A DNA stretch of 64,000 bases, taken from NCBI RefSeq assembly GCF_050586465.1, contig NZ_JBOCEG010000007.1:161092-225091 (forward strand), read 5' to 3'. Origin of the DNA: CAJXYS01 sp913063035. GTDB taxonomy: Bacteria; Pseudomonadota; Alphaproteobacteria; Rhodobacterales; Rhodobacteraceae. Position 1 is the stretch's first letter. Every line of letters begins with the position of its first letter. The translations under genes were made by a program, and so were the position numbers. This document shows positions 1 through 9,154 of this stretch, one piece after another. The notes beneath the pieces were generated by a model. The model saw only the letters and a list, made by a program, of their open reading frames with translations, was not told the origin of the DNA and searched no databases.

Positions 1-1
1 G

Positions 2-58
2 GCGGTGTACCGGCAGCTCTCCGCGGCGTCCGCCGGCGGCGCCGGCCCGACGGGCTGA
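2..58 (+). CDS. 3' end of an unidentified upstream gene (partial)
   Basis: An open frame enters from the left edge and ends at TGA 56-58. Only about 18 codons are visible, encoding AVYRQLSAAS followed by a Gly/Ala/Pro-rich tail, so no function can be given. The frame converges on the minus-strand polysaccharide gene that ends at 105. It may be a chance open frame in GC-rich DNA. Confidence 0.3.
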   Translation, partial: AVYRQLSAASAGGAGPTG

Positions 59-104
59 GCGGCGCTCTGCGGCGAATGGCGGCTTTCCATCCCTCGGCGG
101 GCGG

Positions 105-3100
105 TTAGGCGCGCTCCAGCGCGGCTGCGCCGGTCTGCCGGGCCTGGCCCCAGGCGATCAGCCGCCCGGTGATCGCCCGGATCACGGCACGGAAAACGGT
201 GATGTAGAGAAGCGGCGCGTAGACCAGGCGCTGGAACGGCAGCAGCAGGAGCAGCCGCCAGTCGGCGCGTCGGTCGAGACGGAAGGCCGCCACGGCCTTC
301 AGCAGGTCGAGCGCCGGCAGGGTCAGGTATCCCGCGATGATCCAGAGCGACGCCGGCGCCATCGTCTCGGGCCGGTCGAGCATCGCGTTGACACCCAGGT
401 CGATCAGCGTGGCGAGGAAGACCAGGTCGGCGATCGGGGCCATCATCGGGACCAGGATCCCGAACAGGAAGAGATCCGGGATCGACACGATGCCGACGCC
501 CCGCCCCTCGGCCAGCGCGCGGCGATGTTTCCAGGCCGTCTGCATCATCCCGAAGGTCCAGCGCAGGCGCTGGCGCAGGAACGCCCCGGGCCGGGCGGGC
601 ACGTCCGTGGTGGCATCGGCCAGCGGCTCGAAGCGCACCCGGTAGCCGGCCCGCAGCACCGAAACGGTCAGGTCGGCGTCCTCGGCCACCGTCTCGCAGG
701 TATAGAGGCCCGCCTTGCGGACCGCCTCGGCGCGCCAGGCGCCGATGGCGCCGGGCACCACCATGATGCCGTTGTAGATCTCGGCCGCGCGCCGGTCGAC
801 GTTCTGCGCGGTGACGTATTCGAGCGATTCCAGCCGGGTGAGCAGGTTTCGCGCATTGCCGACGCGCACATTGCCGGCCACGGCGCCCACCGCCGGATCC
901 TCGAAGGCCGGCAGCAGCCGCGCGATCGCGTCGGGCGCGATGAAGGTATCGGCGTCGATGGCGACCACGATATCGGTGTCCACATGCCCGTAGGCGGCAT
1001 CGAGCGCGGCCCATTTGCCCTGGTTGGTCTCGCGCAGGATCTCGACGCGGCTGTCTGTCCCGTAGGCGGATTTGACGCGTTCGAAGGTATGATCCACCGA
1101 GCCGTCGTCGATCACCAAGACCTTGGCCGGCGCCTCGTCCGAGGCGAGCACGGCCCCGACGCAGTCCACGATCACCGCCTCCTCGTTATAGGCCGGGATC
1201 ACGACCGTGACCCGCTCCGCGCCCCCGGCGACGGGCGGGTCCGCGGCACCCCGGCGGCGCCCCCGCGGGAGATGGGCGAGCACCAGCAGGACCAGGCCAC
1301 GCGCCCCGCCTGCCAGGACGACGATCCAGAACACCGTCTGCATGACCCCGCCGAGCGTCGAGAATGCCTGGAACGAGGCCGCGTCGAGCGCGATCCAGGG
1401 ATCGTCGGCGGGGGGCATCAGCTCCGCCCGCTCGACGCCGAGCAGCGCCGCCAGGGAGACGATCCGGTACCCGTCGGCCCGCAGGGTGTCGATCAGCACG
1501 GGCAGCGCGGCCACCGTGGCCGAGCGGTCCCCGCCAGCATCGTGCAGGACGATCAGGTTGCCCTCGTCGCGGTCGAGCCGGTCGCGGATATGGGCGACGA
1601 TCTCCTCCGGCGGCAGGGCGCGCCAGTCCGGGGGTACGATCTCGCTGCCGGCCACGACGTAGCCCGCCTCGTCGATCAGGGCGAGCGGCCGCGCCTGGTC
1701 GCCAGTCAGCGGACCTTCCGCGCGGCCGTAGGGCGTGCGGAACAGCACCGTGTGCCGGCCCGTCACGCTGCCGATCAGCCGCTGCAGCGAGTTGAGCTCC
1801 AGCGCGACACGCAGACCCGGCACCGCGTCGAGTTGCGGGTGGAAAAAGGTGTGCGACCCGATCTCGTGGCCGTCCGCGACGATGCGGCGGGCCACCTCCG
1901 GCGCGCCCAGGACGTTGCGGCCGACCACGAAGAAGGTGGCGGTCGCGTCCTTCTCGGCGAGGATGTCGAGGATTTGCGGCGTGTAGCGGTTGTCCGGTCC
2001 GTCATCGAAGGTGATCACCACATCGCCCGGCGCCGCGGCGCCGAACCGTTCGATCGTGATCGGTCGCGGCAGCCGGGCATAGGTCTGGCCGGTCAGCCGC
2101 GCGGCGTCCGCGTCGGGCGTCAGCCAGCGCGCGCCCGCCGCCGCGCGGGCGCCGAGGCGGCGCAGCGGGCCGTCCCCCTCGTAGCCGACATAGTTCTCGA
2201 GCGTGACGGTCGCGAGCCGCCCAGCGGCTTCGGCGGGGCTCAGCGTCTGGGCGTCGATCACCGACCAGAGGCCCGGATCCTCGAGCCCGAGCGCCCAGAC
2301 CGCCACGCTGGTCACGCCGGTTTCTGCGAGGGCGCGGATCTGGTTGTAGCCCGACACCGCGTCGAGCGCCCAGATCTCGCGGCGCACGCCCGCGTCATCC
2401 GTGAACCCGATGCGGGTGTTGAGGACATCCGGGGGGAAGCTGACCTGGCCGCCATGCCGTTCGGCCCGGCGCATCGCCTCGGCAAAGGCGATCCGCTCGG
2501 GCGGCCCGCCAGCCGCGCTCCACTCATAGGCGAAGTTGCCGACCCCGAGTGTCAGCTTGGCCAGGCCGACGGCGTCGAGCGCCGCCGCGGCCGTCTGCGC
2601 GAAGGCCGGCTGGGGCGCGAGCGGCCCGGGCGCATCGCCGATCCAGGGCTCTTCGAAGCCGAGCACGACCAGCCGGTCCAGGCGCGCGACGATCCCGCTG
2701 TCGCCGGGCACCGGGCTGCCGGGCCCAACGATCACGCAGACCCCGCGATCGGACCCGGCGAACAGGTCTGACAGCCGCCGGACAAGCAGGCTCAGATCGG
2801 GCAGCCGGGAGGGCGGCAGGGAGGCGATCTTCAGGCAGAGCCCGTCGACGCCCTGCCGGTCGGCCTCGGTGGCCAGGGTCTCGGCGAGCGGCCCCACCGG
2901 CAGTCGCGCAGGCGCGGGATCCTGCCAGATCGTGCCGGCCATCTCGACCACCGGGTAGACCAGCTGCCGCGCGGACGGCGCGGCCAGCATCTCGCGGATC
3001 AGCTGCTGGTGCTCGGCGCCCGCTTCGAGCGAGACCAGGCCACGCTCGAGGCTGGGCACCGCGTACCATTGCGGCATCACCACGTCGATCCGGTCGCAGT

Positions 3101-3509
3101 TGTTGAGAAGCGACGCGTAGGTCCAGTCCGGCCAGGCCGGCAGGTAGGCAAGCACCTCGAGATCGACCGGCAGCACCGCCCCACCACCCGGGGCACAGCC
3201 CGCGGGCGCCCCCGCCGCGGGGCTCTCTGCCGCGGTCATCGCAGAGGGCAGCGCCGGGGCCTCAGGATCGCGGAACAGCGGCTCGGGCACCCGGGTCATG
3301 TCGGCCGCCCCGAAGAGGGCCTGGCTCTCGGGAAGTTTCTCGACATAGTAGAGCCGCGCACCGAAACTCAGCGACCATGCGACGAGGGCAACCGCCACGA
3401 CGGCCGCCAGCCAGCGGATCATGCCGCGGCGCCTGTGTCCCGGATCGGAGAACACCGGCAATCTCTGCCGCGCCGCGTCTTCCTGCACTTTCTGTGCCGG
3501 AAACCTCAC
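105..3509 (-). CDS. Membrane-anchored GH18-like / polysaccharide deacetylase (NodB) / family 2 glycosyltransferase fusion
   Basis: 1134 residues with three modules. A basic N terminus and membrane anchor (about 31-52) precede a GH18-like TIM-barrel domain (about 115-430), then a NodB deacetylase domain (about 490-690; FDDGPD at 501-506, HxxxH at 553/557), a membrane segment (about 722-746), and a processive GT2 domain (about 765-1000; DDG 801-803, DAD 852-854, EDAD 943-946, QRLRW 980-984) followed by C-terminal membrane helices. It probably polymerises and N-deacetylates an amino-sugar polymer across the inner membrane. The GH18 part lacks the catalytic DxxDxDxE signature: at 221-229 it reads VDGLCLKIA, without the acid Glu. 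The start is GTG, chosen because GGAGG lies 6 nt upstream. It diverges from the DUF3131 gene. The domain calls are firm; the polymer is unknown. Confidence 0.88.
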   Translation of the reverse strand: MRFPAQKVQEDAARQRLPVFSDPGHRRRGMIRWLAAVVAVALVAWSLSFGARLYYVEKLPESQALFGAADMTRVPEPLFRDPEAPALPSAMTAAESPAAGAPAGCAPGGGAVLPVDLEVLAYLPAWPDWTYASLLNNCDRIDVVMPQWYAVPSLERGLVSLEAGAEHQQLIREMLAAPSARQLVYPVVEMAGTIWQDPAPARLPVGPLAETLATEADRQGVDGLCLKIASLPPSRLPDLSLLVRRLSDLFAGSDRGVCVIVGPGSPVPGDSGIVARLDRLVVLGFEEPWIGDAPGPLAPQPAFAQTAAAALDAVGLAKLTLGVGNFAYEWSAAGGPPERIAFAEAMRRAERHGGQVSFPPDVLNTRIGFTDDAGVRREIWALDAVSGYNQIRALAETGVTSVAVWALGLEDPGLWSVIDAQTLSPAEAAGRLATVTLENYVGYEGDGPLRRLGARAAAGARWLTPDADAARLTGQTYARLPRPITIERFGAAAPGDVVITFDDGPDNRYTPQILDILAEKDATATFFVVGRNVLGAPEVARRIVADGHEIGSHTFFHPQLDAVPGLRVALELNSLQRLIGSVTGRHTVLFRTPYGRAEGPLTGDQARPLALIDEAGYVVAGSEIVPPDWRALPPEEIVAHIRDRLDRDEGNLIVLHDAGGDRSATVAALPVLIDTLRADGYRIVSLAALLGVERAELMPPADDPWIALDAASFQAFSTLGGVMQTVFWIVVLAGGARGLVLLVLAHLPRGRRRGAADPPVAGGAERVTVVIPAYNEEAVIVDCVGAVLASDEAPAKVLVIDDGSVDHTFERVKSAYGTDSRVEILRETNQGKWAALDAAYGHVDTDIVVAIDADTFIAPDAIARLLPAFEDPAVGAVAGNVRVGNARNLLTRLESLEYVTAQNVDRRAAEIYNGIMVVPGAIGAWRAEAVRKAGLYTCETVAEDADLTVSVLRAGYRVRFEPLADATTDVPARPGAFLRQRLRWTFGMMQTAWKHRRALAEGRGVGIVSIPDLFLFGILVPMMAPIADLVFLATLIDLGVNAMLDRPETMAPASLWIIAGYLTLPALDLLKAVAAFRLDRRADWRLLLLLPFQRLVYAPLLYITVFRAVIRAITGRLIAWGQARQTGAAALERA

Positions 3510-3535
3510 CCGGAGCCTCCCCTCCCGTTAAGGAT

Positions 3536-3582
3536 TTGCTAACCGGTATTCTCTACGCGTATATACCCATATAGTATACTAT
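3536..3582. promoter_or_regulatory. Divergent promoter region with a perfect 12-bp palindrome
   Basis: AT-rich island between the two divergent polysaccharide genes. On the plus strand TTGCTA (3536-3541) and TATATA (3560-3565) are 18 nt apart, a plausible sigma-70 promoter. ATAGTATACTAT (3571-3582) is a perfect palindrome just downstream and could be an operator or a minus-strand -10 element. It also overlaps the first possible ATG (3581), which favours the later start at 3644 for the DUF3131 gene. Confidence 0.4.
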
Positions 3583-3643
3583 GATTATGCGCGCCGGGGG
3601 TGCGGCCGGGGCAATCGGTCGCGCGGCCGGGCAGCGTGCGGGG

Positions 3644-6217
3644 ATGACGGATCGGATGCAGCGCAGAACTGTCTTGAAGCTCTCCGGCGCGACCGCCCTG
3701 ACGACGCTGTTCGCCCCCCGCGCCGGGCCGGCACAGCACGCCCCGACCGAAACGGCGGTCCTGCTCACGGGCCTCGAGACCGCACCGGAAGACGCGCTCC
3801 TGGCGGCGATGGCGCCTTTCATCGAACGCGACCTGCCGCTGGCGCTTCTGGTCAGCCCCGCCGAGACCGGGGCCGCGCGGGCCGCGTTCCTGCGGCGGCT
3901 GGTCGACGAGCGCCCCGCCCTGCTGGAGGTGGTGCCGCGGGCAGATGCCGCCATCCGCCAGCCCGCCTATTTCCAGATGCGGGCCGCCAGCGCGGCACGC
4001 GCAGCCGTCACGTCGCTGCTGGGAACGGGATTGCCGCCGATCACGGAACCGGTGACGCTGGCCACGCCCGGCCACGGCCCGGAGCCGCCGCGGCTCGGCG
4101 GCCTGCGCGCCGCCGGGTTCCGCTCTGCGCTGCTTCTGCCGACCGAGGGCTCCGGCCGGATGCCGATGGAATGCAGCGCCGCGGCATATTGCGCGGGGCT
4201 CGCGCGGCCGGCCCCGCTGGCCGCGGCGCCGGCGCTGCTCGACCGGGCGCTCACCATGGGCGGGGGCGCCCCGGTCTACCTGTCGCTGGCGCCGGGCCTT
4301 GCCGACGACGATCCCGGCGCACCCCTGCGCTTCGCAACAGGGCTGGCCGCCGCGCGCGACCGCGCCGCCATCGTCCCCGCCCTGCCCCGCGAGATCGCCT
4401 TCCGGGCCATACCGGGCGCACGCCGCCTGTTCGGTCTGCGGATCGACGCGCCGTCCGAGGGCGCGGGCGCGGTTTTCGAAAGCTTCCTGTCCCTGACGGA
4501 CGCGCTCGCCGAGGCGGGCCTGGCCTTCACCGTGGTGACCGACGCGCCCGAGGTCGCCGCCCGGTTCGACTCCGCCTGCCCCCGTTCGCCGGCGCAGGAC
4601 GCGCCGCCGGACGGCGACCCCCGACAGGGGTCGTCCGACTGTGTCGCGGTCGCGGGCCCCGCCGACGCCCCGCCCCGCGAGACCGGCCTTTCGCTCATCC
4701 TCGAGGAGAGCGGCGCGGTCATGACCCGCATGACCGGGGCCGGGCAGCACCATCTCGCCCCGAGCGTGGTGCTGGACGAGACGACCGCGCCGGACACCGC
4801 GCTCGGCCGGCTCAGCCCGTTCGCCGACGCGGTGATCCGGGTTCCCCCCTCCGCCTTTGCGACCCGCGCGCGGCGCAACGTGCTCACGCGCGCCCTGACG
4901 GACGCGGCGGCCGACAGCACGACCGAGACGCGCGGCCTGCGCGACTTCGCGCACGCGCTTCGCGGCGGCGACCCGGTCTATGACCGGCTCTGGCAGACCC
5001 GCCGGATGGCCGCCGAGATCGCCCCCGCCCCGCTTTCGCCGGCGGCGACCGACGCCGCCCGGCTGATGGCCGATGCCCGCAAGGCCTGGCAGTATTTCGA
5101 GCGTTTGGCCAACCCCAGGACCGGGCTTTGCGACTCCACCGTTTTCCTGGCCGAGGACGGCAGCTCCATCGGGCATGATCGCCTGACCATGTGGGACCTG
5201 GGCAGCCTGATCTTCGCCAACCGGGCGGCGCTGGATCTCGGCCTGATCGAGGCCGAGGACTATCTCGCGCGATCCGGGCTGATCCTCGGGTCACTCGAAC
5301 GGGCGACGCTCTCCGGTGCGCGCCTGCCACGCAGCGAGATCAGCACAAGCAATCCGTCTTCGGGCCTGTCGGACTACAATGCCTGCGACACGGGCCGGCT
5401 GCTGAGCGCCCTGAGAACCATGGCCGAGACAGCCGAGCTGGCCGAGCCGGTCGCGGCGCTGGTCGCGGGCTGGGCGCTTGCGGACACGATCCGTGACGGG
5501 CAGCTTCATTCGATCACCGCCGGACGCATGCAGCCGGTCTTCCTGTCGCATTGCACCCATTACGCGACGCGGGCCTTCGGGCACTGGGGGATCCCGGCGG
5601 CAAGCCCCTACAGCGTGATGGACCGCGACACCGAAACCGACTCGGAGATGGCGCTGCTCTACCGCGCGGCCGAGATCGGCTCGATCGGCGCCGAACCCCT
5701 GCTGAGCGAGGCCGTCGAGTTCGGTCCGTCGCCGGAGTCCACCGTCCTGACGCGGGTGTTGTTCGCCGCGCAATACGCGGCCTTCCGCGAGACCGGCACG
5801 CCCCATTGCGTGTCGGAGACACCGCTGCCCTATTCGCCGTGGTTCTCCTACCAGGGCCTGCGGATCGACGCCCAGGGCTGGCCGTTCACGGTACGGGTCC
5901 TGTCGAGCGCGTCGCGCTACCAGACCGAGGCCTACCAGCGCGAAAACCTGATGATCAGCTCCAAGGCCGCCTTTCTCTGGGCGGCGGTCTACCCGCATGC
6001 CTATTCCGAACGGCTGCTGAAGCTGGTCCGCGAACGCGCGGCCAGCGCCGAGGTCGGATTCGTCACCGGCATCTTCGCGGAAACCGGCGCGCCGACGGTG
6101 AATTACGCCGACATGAACACCAACGGCGTGATCCTGCAGGCGGTACGGCACATGCTGGGCGGCCGCGGACGACCGTCCCCCCGGGAACCTCAGAGCCCGG
6201 GCAGCACGGCCCGGTAG
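3644..6217 (+). CDS. Exported DUF3131-domain protein
   Basis: About 857 residues from ATG 3644. An in-frame ATG at 3581 exists but sits on the promoter palindrome. The N terminus reads MTDRMQRRTVLKLSG followed by a short hydrophobic stretch, a Tat-like export signal. The first half resembles a degenerate polysaccharide-deacetylase-like barrel. The C-terminal half is a DUF3131 domain, an alpha/alpha-toroid glucoamylase-like fold, recognised from the AWQYFERLANPRTGLCDS and LTMWDLGSLIFANRAALDLGL stretches. DUF3131 proteins often sit beside exopolysaccharide genes, and this one faces the GH18/NodB/GT2 fusion, so a role in processing or exporting the same polymer is inferred. Its 3' end overlaps the convergent glycosyltransferase gene by 28 bp. 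Confidence 0.75.
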   Translation: MTDRMQRRTVLKLSGATALTTLFAPRAGPAQHAPTETAVLLTGLETAPEDALLAAMAPFIERDLPLALLVSPAETGAARAAFLRRLVDERPALLEVVPRADAAIRQPAYFQMRAASAARAAVTSLLGTGLPPITEPVTLATPGHGPEPPRLGGLRAAGFRSALLLPTEGSGRMPMECSAAAYCAGLARPAPLAAAPALLDRALTMGGGAPVYLSLAPGLADDDPGAPLRFATGLAAARDRAAIVPALPREIAFRAIPGARRLFGLRIDAPSEGAGAVFESFLSLTDALAEAGLAFTVVTDAPEVAARFDSACPRSPAQDAPPDGDPRQGSSDCVAVAGPADAPPRETGLSLILEESGAVMTRMTGAGQHHLAPSVVLDETTAPDTALGRLSPFADAVIRVPPSAFATRARRNVLTRALTDAAADSTTETRGLRDFAHALRGGDPVYDRLWQTRRMAAEIAPAPLSPAATDAARLMADARKAWQYFERLANPRTGLCDSTVFLAEDGSSIGHDRLTMWDLGSLIFANRAALDLGLIEAEDYLARSGLILGSLERATLSGARLPRSEISTSNPSSGLSDYNACDTGRLLSALRTMAETAELAEPVAALVAGWALADTIRDGQLHSITAGRMQPVFLSHCTHYATRAFGHWGIPAASPYSVMDRDTETDSEMALLYRAAEIGSIGAEPLLSEAVEFGPSPESTVLTRVLFAAQYAAFRETGTPHCVSETPLPYSPWFSYQGLRIDAQGWPFTVRVLSSASRYQTEAYQRENLMISSKAAFLWAAVYPHAYSERLLKLVRERAASAEVGFVTGIFAETGAPTVNYADMNTNGVILQAVRHMLGGRGRPSPREPQSPGSTAR

Positions 6218-7251
6218 ACGGCGTTGATGGCGGCGGCCTCGTCCTCGATCCGGAACCCGGTTTCGACGCGGCGCCGCGCGGCCCGGGCACAGGCGGCGCG
6301 CCGGTCCGGATCATCGAGCAGCGCGGAGACCGCGGCGGCCAGTCCGGCCGGATCCTCGGGCGGCACGAGAAGCCCGGTCTCGCCGTCGGCGACCAGTTCC
6401 TCGAAGGCTCCCACGCGCGTTGCGACGACCGGCACGCCGCAGGCCATCGCTTCGAGCGGCGTCAGCCCGAAGCCCTCCCAGCGCTGCGGCGCCACGAAAA
6501 GATCGAGCGCCTGGTACCAGCGCGCCATGTCCCAGACCGGGACCTCGGGCAGAAAGCGAACGCGCCCCTCGAGCCCGGCCGCGGCCACCTGCGCGCGCAG
6601 GTCGCGCTCGTAGGCGGCGTGTTTCTCGGTGGCCCGCCCCATGACGAGGGCCGTGGCGCCGGGCCGGGCCGCCAGTATCCCGGTCATCGCGGCAACGAAG
6701 TCGCCGGTGCCTTTCTGCGCGCGGATCCGCCCGTAGCAGCCGATGAGCGGCCCGTCGGGCAGGCCGAGTTCGGCCCGCAGCGCGGCGCGGTCCACGGGCG
6801 GGCGAAAACTCTCGACGTCGATCCCGTGAAGGATCACCGTGGCCGGCCGCTCGAGATAGGTCGCGGTCCGCGCCGAGGTGGCGATCACGGCATCCATGCG
6901 CCGGACCAGTGCCTTGGTCAGCCAGCTGTGCTCGCGCTGCGAGGCCGAGGTGAAAACCATCTTCAGCCGCTTTCCGAGAACGCCACGCAGCACCAGCCCG
7001 CCCAGCATCTCGACATTGCGCCGCGCGTGCCAGACCCGCGGGCCGTTCGGCCCGCTGCGTCCCATCAGCACCAGGTCGCGCAGCCGGATCTGCGGCACCC
7101 TGTCCGGCAGCGCCGGGCCGGCCGCGGCGATACGGATGTCGCGGGCCTGCAGCGGCACCAGCCGCACCACGGTCGCGGTCACGCCCGAGAGCCGTTTCTT
7201 GAAGCTCGGCGCGATCACGTCGATCTCTCGTGGATCCTGAAACTCGGTCAT
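6190..7251 (-). CDS. Family 4 glycosyltransferase (GT-B fold)
   Basis: 353 residues. The C-terminal half is a clear GT4 nucleotide-sugar-binding domain: IGCYGRIRAQKGTGDFV opens it, and the E-x7-E motif lies in EGFGLTPLEAMACGVPVV. The N-terminal half is the acceptor domain. It should transfer a sugar from a nucleotide donor to a glycolipid or glycan in the cytoplasm. ATG 7251 has GGAG 8 nt upstream; a TTG two codons earlier is the alternative. It follows the next minus-strand gene by about 22 bp and both probably form one transcript. The sugar specificity cannot be read from sequence. Confidence 0.85.
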   Translation of the reverse strand: MTEFQDPREIDVIAPSFKKRLSGVTATVVRLVPLQARDIRIAAAGPALPDRVPQIRLRDLVLMGRSGPNGPRVWHARRNVEMLGGLVLRGVLGKRLKMVFTSASQREHSWLTKALVRRMDAVIATSARTATYLERPATVILHGIDVESFRPPVDRAALRAELGLPDGPLIGCYGRIRAQKGTGDFVAAMTGILAARPGATALVMGRATEKHAAYERDLRAQVAAAGLEGRVRFLPEVPVWDMARWYQALDLFVAPQRWEGFGLTPLEAMACGVPVVATRVGAFEELVADGETGLLVPPEDPAGLAAAVSALLDDPDRRAACARAARRRVETGFRIEDEAAAINAVYRAVLPGL

Positions 7252-7273
7252 CCCCAACGCTCCGTCAGCCGGA

Positions 7274-8080
7274 TCAGCGATACCAGTAATCCTTCACCCA
7301 GGCCGCGGGCAGGAAATAATGGCGCAGGTGTTTCGGCACGCTCTCGATGCGGCGCCCGTCGAAGGTCGCGCGCAGATGATCCATCGGCGCGCGCGGCTCA
7401 TAGCGCCAGTTCCAGCGCCCCTCGATCGCCTCCACGGGGTTCAGCGGCCCAGGGAAAATGACGACCCGCGTGCCAGGTTTCAGGCGCGGCGGCCGGACAT
7501 AGTTCAGCGGGAACGGCGGGATGCAGTCGAGCTTGAACAGCTGCACCCAGCGGCGCGGCCAGAATTTCACGCCGCCCGGTGCCCGGCGGGTGACGAAGCG
7601 TTGCTCGAAGCCGAACCTGTCGGCGATGCCCTGCGGGTCGGCGGCGAATTCCTCCTGCAGCGGGGCCAGCTTGCCGACAGGCATCCGGTAGATCGAGGTC
7701 TGGCCCATCCGTTCGAGCGGGGTCGTCGGATTATAGGCCAGGATCACGTCCTCCGGATCGCCGTGGTCGAAAAAGGGATCGAGCGATCCCGTGACCACGA
7801 CATCCAGGTCCATGAAGAGCACCACGCCGTCCAGACCGCCGAGATCCCGGGACCAGAGCCGCGACTTGGGCCAGCGCCCGAAAGTCTTGGCCGGCCGGTC
7901 GTCATAGTCGATCTCCGGAAGGGGCCGGGTCTCGATCTCAGGGCGCAGGCCCGACGTATCGTCGGTGAAACAAACCAGCCGGAACGGGGGCGTGATGTTG
8001 TCCGCGACCATCCCGTAGAGGCGGTTGACGTAATCCGGACCGTATTTGCTCCCCCACTTGATGCAGATGATCTGTTTCAT
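7274..8080 (-). CDS. Putative glycosyltransferase (GT-A-like, DxD)
   Basis: 268 residues without a signal peptide or membrane segments. It starts MKQIICIKWGSKYG, continues to a LVCFTDD segment, and carries a FMDLDVVV stretch around residue 90 that looks like the DxD metal/nucleotide-sugar site of GT-A enzymes such as GT8-like and capsular glycosyltransferases. Similar proteins are usually annotated as hypothetical or glycosyltransferase. It is the first gene of a two-gene minus-strand operon with the GT4 gene, supporting a role in the same glycan pathway. The family is less certain than for its neighbour. Confidence 0.6.
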   Translation of the reverse strand: MKQIICIKWGSKYGPDYVNRLYGMVADNITPPFRLVCFTDDTSGLRPEIETRPLPEIDYDDRPAKTFGRWPKSRLWSRDLGGLDGVVLFMDLDVVVTGSLDPFFDHGDPEDVILAYNPTTPLERMGQTSIYRMPVGKLAPLQEEFAADPQGIADRFGFEQRFVTRRAPGGVKFWPRRWVQLFKLDCIPPFPLNYVRPPRLKPGTRVVIFPGPLNPVEAIEGRWNWRYEPRAPMDHLRATFDGRRIESVPKHLRHYFLPAAWVKDYWYR

Positions 8081-8412
8081 CGCCGCCGCCGAATCTCCGT
8101 CTGCTCCGGCCGGCAGGAAGGCCCCGGCACAGGTTCGGGCAATCGTTTTTCACGGATCCGGCATCGGGGCAAGCCCCGCCCGAAAGGCCATGCGCGGACG
8201 GGCGGGTGGCACGGTTCCGCCGATCCGGCCCCTATGCCACCGGCACGAAACCGCCGGTTTGGCGCAAGAGGCGGCGATCCGCCGACCCGGGCGTGCCGCC
8301 TGCCTTGAAACTGCGGGCCGGCGGCTTAAGCCCATACGCATCGCGTAAACCGGACCGAAACCGACGGCGGGCCAGGATGAGTCCTCCTTCCGCCGAAGAG
8401 AAGAGTCATCGC
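8081..8412. other. Intergenic region, no gene recognised
   Basis: 332 bp between the divergent glycosyltransferase and transglutaminase-like genes. It holds a short CGGGGC-AA-GCCCCG palindrome (8165-8178). Open frames across it are arginine- and proline-rich and look like GC-driven artefacts. Promoters for both flanking genes must lie here, but I cannot place them. Confidence 0.5.
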
Positions 8413-9084
8413 ATGGCATGTGAAACACCGACCGCGCCCCGCCCCCCGATGCGGAGGCTTGCCGCGCTCCGGGCCGCCGCGCTCGCCGCGCTGGTCCTGG
8501 GCGGCGGCGCGACGCCCGGCGCGGCCACCGGCCACTCCACGGCCTTTGCGCCTAAGGGCGAGGCGGTCGCGGCGCCGAAAGGCGCGCGCGGTCTCTGCGC
8601 GGCCCATCCCTGGGCCTGCGCGGCCTCGGAGACGCGGTCCTGGAACGCACGCGCCCTGATGACCCGGGCCCGTGTCGTCAATGCCCGGGTGAACCGCGCG
8701 GTGACGGAGATCTCGGACAAGGCCCAGTACGGCCGCGAGGAAGTCTGGGCGCTGCCCACGGCACGGGGCGGCGACTGCGAGGATTTCGCCCTGTTGAAGA
8801 AGCGCAAGCTGATGACCTTCGGCGTTGAGCCCGCGCGCCTGATGATCGCCACCGTGCTCGACCGGCAGGGCCGCAGCCATGCCGTGCTGCTGCTGCGCAC
8901 CGACGAGGGTGATCTCGTGCTCGACAATCTCGTGGACAGCATCCTGCCATGGGACAAGACGGGCTATACCTTCCTACGGGTCCAGGATCCCGAGGCGCCG
9001 GCGCGCTGGCGCAGGGTGTTCGCGGGCGGGATGCTCGCCGACCCGCCGGTCGCCGCGGCCAGCGGCGCGGCCGCGTCGCGCTGA
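8413..9084 (+). CDS. Transglutaminase-like cysteine protease (BTLCP family)
   Basis: About 223 residues with an N-terminal secretion signal (hydrophobic Ala/Leu run after MRRLAALR). The mature part has the papain-like triad of bacterial transglutaminase-like cysteine proteases: Cys in GGDCEDFA, His in RSHAVLLL and Asp in LVLDNL. The family (LapG-related) acts in the periplasm, where LapG-type members cleave surface adhesins. No LapD/LapA partner is seen here, so the substrate is unknown. Start ATG 8413 follows an AAGAG stretch. ATG 8377 upstream and ATG 8449 directly at the signal peptide are alternatives. Confidence 0.82.
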   Translation: MACETPTAPRPPMRRLAALRAAALAALVLGGGATPGAATGHSTAFAPKGEAVAAPKGARGLCAAHPWACAASETRSWNARALMTRARVVNARVNRAVTEISDKAQYGREEVWALPTARGGDCEDFALLKKRKLMTFGVEPARLMIATVLDRQGRSHAVLLLRTDEGDLVLDNLVDSILPWDKTGYTFLRVQDPEAPARWRRVFAGGMLADPPVAAASGAAASR

Positions 9085-9154
9085 CCCCGGCGGCCGTCCC
9101 CGGCCCCGGGATTTCCCCTTGCCGAGACGGGCGCCCCCCGCCTTAGATGGCGCC

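Noticed and set aside
525..2771. 748-codon open frame on the plus strand opposite the fusion synthase
   Set aside because: Rich in Arg, Gly, Asp and His with no domain motif; it is the mirror of a real GC-rich gene.
3539..5176. 545-codon antisense frame opposite the DUF3131 gene
   Set aside because: Low-complexity Gly/Arg/Gln composition and no ribosome site; shadow.
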